29,724 bases of DNA from JADJEI01 sp035328465 (GTDB taxonomy: Bacteria > Bacteroidota > Ignavibacteria > Ignavibacteriales > Ignavibacteriaceae). The notes beneath the pieces were generated by a model. The model searched no databases and was not told where the DNA came from. It saw only the letters and a list, made by a program, of their open reading frames with translations. The DNA lies in NCBI GenBank assembly GCA_035328465.1, contig DAOLIQ010000037.1:1-29724 (forward strand), in the 5' to 3' direction. Shown piece by piece: positions 16,812 through 23,598 of this stretch. How positions within the stretch are numbered: position 1 is the first letter of the stretch; the number at the start of each line of letters is the position of its first letter. The position numbers were made by a program, and so were the translations under genes.

Positions 16812-17936
16812 TCATTTAATAATTTTTTTAAAATAAATTTTTCTCTCGCTCAAATATGAAAATATTTTTTCCTTACAACCTTTTTCCATTCCAATATATT
16901 CGGGTGGACAAATTCCCTTTCTGGTGAATTCATTATTTAGGAGTAAATTTGCAGCGGCTGTGCAAGTATAACCGGTGGTGCGTGCCATAGAGGAAGTTTT
17001 TGTTTTTTCATCGAATGTATCAAACAAATCATAAATAAAAGTTTTAATTATTCCGTTCTCATTTCCTTTAACTATCACCCGCATGATTGTGAATTCTTTT
17101 TCATTTTCTTCCAGTCTCCAATGCGGAAATAAAATTTTAGCGCTAAGTTCAATTGGTTTTATTGAAATGTCGTCGATTAAAATGGGGGCAGTATCAAAAT
17201 AACCTGCATCCTTTAGAAACTTCATCTGTGAAATATGACCGGGATATCGAAGAGTTTTTTCTTTCATATTCGGTGAAATAATAGTTTTTATTAGAGAGCG
17301 CAATCCATCGGTGTTAAACGCTTCTAAAGTTCCGACCTCATCAAATTCAATAAGCTCCGGTTCAGAAAGAGCTTCTTTTACCACAACTTTATAATTTTCC
17401 ACCATCCTTGCAGGGCGAGTGTATTCTTCAATTACATCAATAGGAGAAAACGGGGCTTTGTATTGAAAAGGATATGTTCTTTTGAATGGAAGTCCGCCAA
17501 CATAACATTTGAATTCCTCAATCTCCATTTGTGAGGAATGAAAACCCAGGATAATATTGCTGCAGCCAGGTGCAACTCCGCAATCAACAATCGCAGTGAC
17601 ATTATTTTCTTTTGCAAGTTCATCAAGCTCGAATGGGTCTTCACCGAAGAACGATATATCAACTACATCTTTACCAGCTTCCAGTACTGCTTTCAAAGTG
17701 TTGAAACCCATAAAACCGGGAACAGCGCCGATCACTAAATCAAAATTGTTTACAAGTTTTTTTATTCTGTTAGAATCCGAAAGATCAACTTTAACTGTGT
17801 TAATGTTGAAAGAGTTTTTCAATTCGGTTAAACGTGCTTCATTTAAATCTGCAGAAGTCACAGAATAACTATTGGACAGATCAGCAGCGATCGCTCCACC
17901 TACCATTCCAGCACCAAGAATAATAATTTTTTTCAT
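16812..17936 (-). CDS. Saccharopine dehydrogenase-like NAD(P)-dependent oxidoreductase
   Basis: The 374-residue protein begins with a Rossmann fold (IILGAGMVGGAIAADL), followed by the saccharopine-dehydrogenase pattern of an acidic residue after the second strand, a VDLSD segment, and VIGAVPGFMGF near residue 80. The mid-part VDCGVAPGCSNI is typical of saccharopine dehydrogenase C-terminal-like enzymes, including lysine 6-dehydrogenase relatives. The substrate is probably an amino acid or imine derivative, but it cannot be fixed from sequence. An upstream in-frame ATG at 17972 would run 36 bases into the preceding gene; I prefer ATG 17936 because it starts exactly on the Rossmann strand, has GGA before it, and overlaps the previous stop as ATGA (translational coupling). 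Last gene of the tkt operon. Confidence 0.85.
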   Translation of the reverse strand: MKKIIILGAGMVGGAIAADLSNSYSVTSADLNEARLTELKNSFNINTVKVDLSDSNRIKKLVNNFDLVIGAVPGFMGFNTLKAVLEAGKDVVDISFFGEDPFELDELAKENNVTAIVDCGVAPGCSNIILGFHSSQMEIEEFKCYVGGLPFKRTYPFQYKAPFSPIDVIEEYTRPARMVENYKVVVKEALSEPELIEFDEVGTLEAFNTDGLRSLIKTIISPNMKEKTLRYPGHISQMKFLKDAGYFDTAPILIDDISIKPIELSAKILFPHWRLEENEKEFTIMRVIVKGNENGIIKTFIYDLFDTFDEKTKTSSMARTTGYTCTAAANLLLNNEFTRKGICPPEYIGMEKGCKEKIFSYLSERKIYFKKIIK

Positions 17937-18367
17937 TTTGATTTCCATCTTTTGGGAGTCGCCCCCGCCCACTCCCTGATGACAGCTAAATCCTGATTTG
18001 ATAATTTTAATTCGGGATGAATAAGTGTATAAGTTCCAAGAGGCATTTCACCGCTTTCTACTTCTTCCCAAATTTCTTTTCTCATTTTATCAATATCACC
18101 AGGAGACATCTTGCCCCAATTTGAAAAATTTAAATGTTCTCTACCTTCATTTACATCTTTAATTATTAACCAGGAAACCGGTGCAATGTCGGAATACCAT
18201 AACCAATTCGTCTCATTCGAATGACAATCATAGCACGATTTTTTAAATACTTCTAATACCGGTATAGGGGCTCTAATTTCAGCTTCTACCGGAGGGTTAG
18301 TTTTTTCATTAGGAATAAATTGAATTCCTATAAGCACGACTATCAGAAATAAAAATATCTTTTTCAT
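17933..18367 (-). CDS. Haem-binding (Haem_bd-type) CxxCH protein, membrane-anchored or periplasmic
   Basis: The 144-residue protein has an N-terminal hydrophobic segment (about 3-18) that is a signal peptide or anchor. A single c-type haem site C45-Y-D-C48-H49 follows, with the W-x-W-Y-S-x-I-A-P-V-S-W segment and an EEVESGEMPL motif, whose Met may be the distal ligand. This arrangement matches the Haem_bd family found in Bacteroidota and relatives. The role is presumably electron transfer or haem-based sensing in the periplasm; the partner is unknown. AAAGGG stands just before the ATG. It begins 14 bp after transketolase and ends in an ATGA overlap with the dehydrogenase, so the three genes are almost certainly one transcript, although their functions are not obviously related. 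Confidence 0.9.
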   Translation of the reverse strand: MKKIFLFLIVVLIGIQFIPNEKTNPPVEAEIRAPIPVLEVFKKSCYDCHSNETNWLWYSDIAPVSWLIIKDVNEGREHLNFSNWGKMSPGDIDKMRKEIWEEVESGEMPLGTYTLIHPELKLSNQDLAVIREWAGATPKRWKSK

Positions 18368-18381
18368 TTTTTCCCTTTTAT

Positions 18382-20409
18382 TTATGAAGATATATTTTTT
18401 TCACTTAAAATTTTATTAGCATGTTCTAAAATATTCTCAACCGTAAAGCCAAATTTTTCAAGCAAAATTTCCACTGGTGCAGAGGCACCGAAAGATTCCA
18501 TACTAATTGATACGCCTTCATCTCCAATATATTTTTGCCATCCCTGACTAGCGCCGGCTTCAATAGAAATTCTTTTTTTAACATTGGGAGGAAGTACTGT
18601 GTTTTTATATTTGCCACTTTGCATTTCAAACAATTCCCAGCTTGGGAAACTTACTACTCGGACTTTTCTTCCGGCAGCTTCAAGTCGCTCCGACGCATTT
18701 AATGCTAATGAAAGTTCGGAACCAGAAGCCATTAATATTAAATCCGGTTTTGAATTTGGATCTTTTAAAATATAAGCTCCCTTTAAAAGATTTTCCGCAG
18801 AAGGATATTTTTTCTGATCGAGAATTGGTAGCCCCTGTCTTGTTAGTATCAATGCGACAGGGCTTCCTTTATGTTCGATAGCGGCTGACCATGCGGCTGA
18901 AGTTTCGTTTGCATCGGCAGGTCTGATTACAACAAGTCCGGGGATTGCACGCAAAGAAGCAAGGTGTTCAACAGGCTGATGAGTGGGTCCATCTTCCCCC
19001 AACCCAATACTGTCGTGAGTAAAAATATAAATCGGTTTTATTTTTGAAATCGATGCAAGCCGGATGGAAGGGCGCAAGTAATCTGAAAAAACTAAAAAGG
19101 TTGCCCCGTAAGGAATCACTCCGCCGTAAATCGCCATTCCATTCATTACCCCCGCCATTCCATGTTCGCGAATTCCGAAGTGAAAATTTCTGCCGGAGTA
19201 ATTTTCTGATGAAAAAGTTTTATAATCTTTTAAAAAAGTATTATTCGATGGAGCAAGATCAGCAGAGCCGCCGATTAAAGTGGGAAGGGATGAGGCTATT
19301 GAATTAATAACTTTTCCCGAAGCTGTACGCGTTGCCATCTTTTTTCCGTCATCTTCAAACACCGGCAATTTTGATTTCCACTCATTGCCAAATTCTCCAT
19401 GCATAACTTCAGAAAATAGTTTGGCTTCTTCGGGATATTTTTTCTGATAATCTAAAAATTTTCTATTCCATTCTTCTTCTACTGATTTTCCATTGACTTG
19501 AACTTGTTTGAAGTATTCTTTTACTTCATCAGGAATAAAAAATGCAGCTTCTTCCTGCCAGCCTAAATTTTGTTTTGTAAGTTTGATTTCTGCCTCTCCG
19601 AGTGGTGAGCCGTGAGCATCGGATGAGTCTTGTTTGTTCGGACTCCCAAACCCGATATGTGTTTTCGTAATAATAAGAGAGGGCTTATCAGAAACGCTTT
19701 GCGCATTTGTAACTGCGGCTTCTAAACTTGCAACATCATTTACATCTGCCACAGTTTGAACATGCCAGCCGTAAGCATCAAATCTTTTTGAAATGTCTTC
19801 CGAGAATGCTAATGAAGTTGAACCGTCAATAGTTATTTTGTTATCATCATAAAAGAAAATCAGCTTGCCAAGTTTAAGATGACCTGCGAGTGAAGCACTT
19901 TCATGAGAGATTCCCTCCATCAATTCGCCGTCGCTGCAAATTCCGTAAATAAAATGATCAATCAATTTTATATCATCCTTATTGAACATTGAAGCGAGAT
20001 GAGCCTGTGCAATTGCCATCCCCACTGCATTGGAAAATCCCTGACCAAGTGGACCGGTTGTTGTTTCAACTCCGGGTGTTAATCCAAACTCCGGATGCCC
20101 GGGGGTGATGCTTCCCCATTGACGGAAATTTTTTAACTCATTTAACGAAACACCATAGCCGCACAAATGAAGTATCGAATATAACAGCATACTTCCGTGC
20201 CCGGCAGAAAGAATAAACCTGTCGCGATTTATCCATTTCGGGTTTGCTGGATTATGCTTCATTATTTTTGAGTAGAGCGAATAAGCAATTGGTGCGCAGC
20301 CCATCGGCATTCCCGGATGACCGGAGTTTGCTTTTTGAACTCCGTCAATTGCTAAAAATCTTATTGTGTTTATTGCTAATTGTTCGATACTTTTTGTCTG
20401 ATTTGGCAT
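18382..20409 (-). CDS. tkt: Transketolase
   Basis: This 675-residue thiamine-diphosphate enzyme moves two-carbon ketol units between sugar phosphates in the non-oxidative pentose phosphate pathway. It is complete, with N-terminal GHPGMPMG, GPLGQG, the ThDP/metal motif SDGELMEGISHE with DDNKITIDG, the Pyr domain with GIREHGMAG and DSIGLGEDGPTHQPVEHL, and a C-terminal transketolase domain. The first residue of the classical GDG motif is Ser here, a substitution common in one transketolase branch. It starts a compact minus-strand unit, with a haem protein and a saccharopine-dehydrogenase-like gene behind it. The 154-bp gap to the preceding rluD-like gene leaves room for its own promoter. Confidence 0.96.
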   Translation of the reverse strand: MPNQTKSIEQLAINTIRFLAIDGVQKANSGHPGMPMGCAPIAYSLYSKIMKHNPANPKWINRDRFILSAGHGSMLLYSILHLCGYGVSLNELKNFRQWGSITPGHPEFGLTPGVETTTGPLGQGFSNAVGMAIAQAHLASMFNKDDIKLIDHFIYGICSDGELMEGISHESASLAGHLKLGKLIFFYDDNKITIDGSTSLAFSEDISKRFDAYGWHVQTVADVNDVASLEAAVTNAQSVSDKPSLIITKTHIGFGSPNKQDSSDAHGSPLGEAEIKLTKQNLGWQEEAAFFIPDEVKEYFKQVQVNGKSVEEEWNRKFLDYQKKYPEEAKLFSEVMHGEFGNEWKSKLPVFEDDGKKMATRTASGKVINSIASSLPTLIGGSADLAPSNNTFLKDYKTFSSENYSGRNFHFGIREHGMAGVMNGMAIYGGVIPYGATFLVFSDYLRPSIRLASISKIKPIYIFTHDSIGLGEDGPTHQPVEHLASLRAIPGLVVIRPADANETSAAWSAAIEHKGSPVALILTRQGLPILDQKKYPSAENLLKGAYILKDPNSKPDLILMASGSELSLALNASERLEAAGRKVRVVSFPSWELFEMQSGKYKNTVLPPNVKKRISIEAGASQGWQKYIGDEGVSISMESFGASAPVEILLEKFGFTVENILEHANKILSEKNISS

Positions 20410-20563
20410 TTTGTCTCTCGATAATGTTTGGATGAATGAGACGTGATTATTTTTAATTCAAATATATTAAAAACTTCACGATTATTTTTGCTTAACTTAA
20501 ATCTAAGTAGTGTGATAATATGTCAAAGAAGGGACAGAAGCAACATAGACAGGATTATCTGAG

Positions 20564-21544
20564 TTACATCCTCAATTTCTCGAGCAATTCTTTCATATCA
20601 TTCGGCAATTCGGAATCGAATTTCATAAACTCATTGGTGTGGGGATGAATAAATCCAAGAGTCTTTGCGTGCAATGCCTGTCTCGGCATAATCTCAAGTA
20701 AGTTTTGTATTCTGCTTTTCATTTTGGGTTGATCAGCTCCAAAATGAATTTTATTTCCTCCGTAAGTAACATCACCAAATATCGGATGATTTGAAGCTGA
20801 AAGATGAACCCGTATCTGATGAGTTCTCCCTGTTCTTAATCGTAGTTTTAGATAAGAGGCAAATTCGAATTCCTCAATTACGTAATAAAGTGTAATTGCT
20901 TGTTTGCCTTCGATACGGCTAACTGCAAATTTTTTTCTATCCTGTTTACTTCGTGTTATTAGCGTATCGAAAACACCTTCAGGTTCATCCATCTTTCCCC
21001 AGCAAATTGTATGATACTCTCTTTCAGCCGTATGCTTAAAAAATTGCAATGCAAGTTTCTGATGAGTTACATCATCCTTTGCAACAACAAGCAAACCGCT
21101 TGTGTCTTTATCAATTCTGTGAACAATTCCCGGTCTTATTGGCTCCCTCGTTTCGCTTAATTGACTTGTGTGATGAAGCAAGGCATTAACAAGTGTTCCT
21201 GTATAATTGGAATATGCCGGATGCGCTACCATGCCTGCAGGTTTATTTACGACGATCAGATAATCATCTTCGTGAACAATATCAAGTGGAATATTTTCTG
21301 GTTCAGCTTTTTCAGGACGGGGGGAAATCGGGATTATAGCCTCGATAATATCGCCGGCTTTGACCAAGTAATTTGATTTTACATATCGCCGATTTACCCA
21401 AACAAACTTTGTATCAATTAGTTTTTGTACTCTGGACCGTGTTGCATTTTCTATGGACTTGGTAAGAAAAATATCGAGACGTTCTTTAGTCTTTCCTGCG
21501 GGAAGCTCAAACTTGTATGTCTTTTGACTTATTATCTTGCTCAT
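20564..21544 (-). CDS. RluA/RluD-family pseudouridine synthase
   Basis: This RNA-modifying enzyme isomerises uridine in rRNA (RluD-like, large subunit) or other RNAs. From ATG 21544 it has 326 residues. An N-terminal S4 RNA-binding domain (about 15-75; RLDIFL...S-R-S-R-V-Q-K-L-I) is followed by the synthase core with catalytic Asp in HRIDKDTSG, then RLRTGRTHQIRVH and HPIFGD. A longer frame from 21607 exists, but its first 21 residues (Leu/Lys-rich) overlap the lspA coding tail and are not family-like. The preferred start still overlaps lspA by 38 bases. Last gene of the yggS-to-rluD operon. RluD is the likely ortholog because ileS-lspA-rluD-type clustering is common, but target specificity is not determined. 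Confidence 0.92.
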   Translation of the reverse strand: MSKIISQKTYKFELPAGKTKERLDIFLTKSIENATRSRVQKLIDTKFVWVNRRYVKSNYLVKAGDIIEAIIPISPRPEKAEPENIPLDIVHEDDYLIVVNKPAGMVAHPAYSNYTGTLVNALLHHTSQLSETREPIRPGIVHRIDKDTSGLLVVAKDDVTHQKLALQFFKHTAEREYHTICWGKMDEPEGVFDTLITRSKQDRKKFAVSRIEGKQAITLYYVIEEFEFASYLKLRLRTGRTHQIRVHLSASNHPIFGDVTYGGNKIHFGADQPKMKSRIQNLLEIMPRQALHAKTLGFIHPHTNEFMKFDSELPNDMKELLEKLRM

Positions 21545-22199
21545 CTTCGCTGCTTTGCATAAAAGGCTTTTCGGAAGGATTATTTTCTTCAACAGTGTTT
21601 TCACCATCCTTTAACATGGAACCGGTTGCGCTTGCACTTTCTGATTGAATAGTTTCTTCTTTTTTATGAAAGTTATAAAAGATCAGAAGTATTAAAACCC
21701 CGATTGTAACAGAAGCATCTGCTATGTTAAAGATTGGCCATCTATCGTAATGTTTACCGAGAAGTGAGAAATCAAAAAAATCGACATCAAAAAAATCAAC
21801 TACTTTTCCATAAAATAAAGGGGCATATCCATAAAAAACTCCATAGAAAACTCTATCAATTAGATTTCCAATTGCACCACCAAGTATAAATGCAATTGAA
21901 ATACGCAATGGAAATTTTTGATCTTTTATTTTGAAGAGATAAAAAAGAAGTCCGATACTGGCTATGACTGAGAAGACTGAAACCGCTAATTTAAAATCTA
22001 TACCGGGATCAAAACCGAATGCAAGCCCGGGGTTTTCAATAAATGTAATCCTGAAAAATTCTCCTATCACAGGAATAATTTCGCCTGGATACATTCCATC
22101 AATCTTAAAATTAATTATCGGTAATGAAATGCCCTTTACATAAACTTTAGAAACCTGATCTAAAACAATAACGATGAGTGAAATGAAAAGAACTCTCAA
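21507..22199 (-). CDS. lspA: Lipoprotein signal peptidase (signal peptidase II), second tandem copy
   Basis: This 230-residue inner-membrane aspartyl protease cleaves prolipoproteins before the lipidated Cys. Four membrane segments are visible, with DQVSK near the N-terminus, FIENPGLAFG, catalytic D115 in GNLIDR and D161 in FNIAD, so it should be active. The C-terminus has an extra tail of about 50 residues, Ser/Glu/Asn-rich and hydrophilic. It starts with TTG immediately after the stop of the first copy (TAA-TTG, no gap), and GGGTGA within the preceding gene may serve as ribosome site. Alignment with copy one from residue 1 supports the TTG. RWPIFNIAD is the more canonical form of the second catalytic motif. 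The tail overlaps the start of the RluD-like gene. Confidence 0.93.
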   Translation of the reverse strand: MRVLFISLIVIVLDQVSKVYVKGISLPIINFKIDGMYPGEIIPVIGEFFRITFIENPGLAFGFDPGIDFKLAVSVFSVIASIGLLFYLFKIKDQKFPLRISIAFILGGAIGNLIDRVFYGVFYGYAPLFYGKVVDFFDVDFFDFSLLGKHYDRWPIFNIADASVTIGVLILLIFYNFHKKEETIQSESASATGSMLKDGENTVEENNPSEKPFMQSSEDEQDNKSKDIQV

Positions 22200-22793
22200 T
22201 TATTCACCCGACTCTGCTAAAATATTATTTTCAGTTTCAATTTCAGACGAAGATGGTTTTTGTTTGCGGTGATAAGAAAAAATAAGTATTAAAACACCAA
22301 GTGTAACAGCAACATCTGCAACATTAAAAATATAATTGCCCATTGTTTTGTTGAAAAAATAGAATCTGAAAAAACTGACATCAAAGAAATCCACCACTTT
22401 ACCTTGAAGTAAAGGAGCGTAGCCATAGAATACTCCATAAAAAACTCTATCAATCAGGTTGCCGAATGCACCTCCAATAATTAGAGCAAGCGATAAACGC
22501 TGGCCGATGTTTTCTTTTCTTACAAAGAAGAAATAAATCAACAGACTGAACGATGCAATAATTGTAAGAATGGAAATAAGCAGTTTAAATTCTTCGCCGA
22601 AGTCTATGCCAAATGCGATACCTGGATTTTCAATAAAAGTCAAGTGCAAAACATGATCGATAAGCGGAGTTTTTCTTCCGTATGGTAATCCGCTTTGAGT
22701 AAAATTCAGGAAGGGTATATTGAATCCCTTTACATAAAGCTTTGAAATTTGATCGGTAAGAACTATCCCGAGAGAAATTAGTAATAGTTTCAA
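22200..22793 (-). CDS. lspA: Lipoprotein signal peptidase (signal peptidase II), first tandem copy
   Basis: The 197-residue membrane protease is paralogous to the gene directly downstream. Conserved elements include TDQISK, FIENPGIAFG, catalytic D115 in GNLIDR, GKVVDFFDV and catalytic D160 in FNVAD, so both aspartates are kept. The segment before the second aspartate (MGNYIFNVADVAV) differs from the more usual W-P-x-F-N-x-A-D-S form, hinting at altered substrate fit. The short C-terminal extension is Glu/Asn-rich. The start codon is TTG (22793-22791), in register with the family N-terminus, with no clear ribosome site; no ATG/GTG alternative preserves the first membrane helix. It lies 41 bp after the DksA-like gene in the same operon. 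Confidence 0.93.
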   Translation of the reverse strand: MKLLLISLGIVLTDQISKLYVKGFNIPFLNFTQSGLPYGRKTPLIDHVLHLTFIENPGIAFGIDFGEEFKLLISILTIIASFSLLIYFFFVRKENIGQRLSLALIIGGAFGNLIDRVFYGVFYGYAPLLQGKVVDFFDVSFFRFYFFNKTMGNYIFNVADVAVTLGVLILIFSYHRKQKPSSSEIETENNILAESGE

Positions 22794-22834
22794 ATTGTGT
22801 GCTTAAAATTTTCTGAAAAATAATGACAGACTTT

Positions 22835-23581
22835 TTATTTTTTCTCCTGTTTTTGTTTTATAGGTAAGCAGAGCTGACTATGTGGCACAGCTTCGAGTCT
22901 TGCTTTTGGAATAAGCGGACAGGTATCACACAAGTGCTGCGGTTCTTCAATACATTCGAGGCAAATTCCATACGTACCTACATCAATTCTTTTCAAGGCA
23001 TCGTCGAGATAACCAAGAAATTTATTTTCGCGCTGAGCATAGAGAAAAGTTTTTTCTCTTTCCATTGCATCAGTACCCTGTTCAGCCATGTGGAGTGAAT
23101 AAGGAGAATTTTCGTTAATGTATTCGCCGGTTGTTGGATCAAGCATTTGCTCTTTTAAATTTTGAAGTTGCTCAATTATTTCATCCCTCTTTTCGAGAAT
23201 AATTTTTCTAAAATGGGCAAGATCTTCTTTGCTGTATCCTTTTATTTTTGTGATTGGTTTAGACTTGGGAATTTCTATTGGTTCAATTTTGTTAACAACT
23301 TTAGTTTGCTTCGGTTCTTTCATTACAATTTTTTTTGTGACCTTCTGTTTAGGTGTTTTAACTGGTTTTTTTGTCTTGCTCTGTGTAGCAGCTTTAACTA
23401 CTGGAGATGTTTTTTTCTTTATAACTTCTTTTACTGCTTTTTTCTTAGTTATAGTTTTAGGCATAATCTTTTTTACAACCTTAATTATCTTCTTCGGAGT
23501 TTTTTTAACTTTTTTAATCGAAGTTTTCTTAACTGTCGTTTTTTTAGCTGGTGCTTTTTTAGTGATTGTTTTTTTAGCCAT
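22835..23581 (-). CDS. DksA/TraR-type zinc-finger protein with histone H1-like lysine-rich N-terminal extension
   Basis: The 248-residue protein has two parts. Residues 1 to about 113 are a low-complexity Lys/Thr/Pro/Val/Ala tract with KKxxxKK and PAKK/TPKK repeats, resembling histone H1-like DNA-binding tails. Residues about 115-245 form a DksA/TraR-type region: a coiled-coil hairpin (YSKEDLAHFRKIIL...LLYAQREN-like) and a cysteine region C-L-E-C, seven residues, C-D-T-C, then IPKARLEAVPHSQLC. The canonical last CxxC is reduced to CLPI, and a new CDTC pair stands before the IPKARL helix. The acidic tip motif reads AEQGTDAM, like the non-proteobacterial members. Role: probably binds RNA polymerase or DNA; function not known. 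AAAGGAG precedes the ATG. It sits between ileS and lspA. Confidence 0.9.
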   Translation of the reverse strand: MAKKTITKKAPAKKTTVKKTSIKKVKKTPKKIIKVVKKIMPKTITKKKAVKEVIKKKTSPVVKAATQSKTKKPVKTPKQKVTKKIVMKEPKQTKVVNKIEPIEIPKSKPITKIKGYSKEDLAHFRKIILEKRDEIIEQLQNLKEQMLDPTTGEYINENSPYSLHMAEQGTDAMEREKTFLYAQRENKFLGYLDDALKRIDVGTYGICLECIEEPQHLCDTCPLIPKARLEAVPHSQLCLPIKQKQEKK

Positions 23582-23598
23582 GATATGGTCTCCTTTAT

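Noticed and set aside
17937..17972. Upstream ATG for the saccharopine-dehydrogenase-like gene
   Set aside because: It would add 12 residues with no family match inside the preceding gene; the ATGA-coupled start at 17936 lies exactly at the Rossmann strand.
18382..20409. Ser in place of the first Gly of the transketolase GDG motif as a defect
   Set aside because: SDG is a known normal variant in one transketolase branch, and all other cofactor residues are intact.
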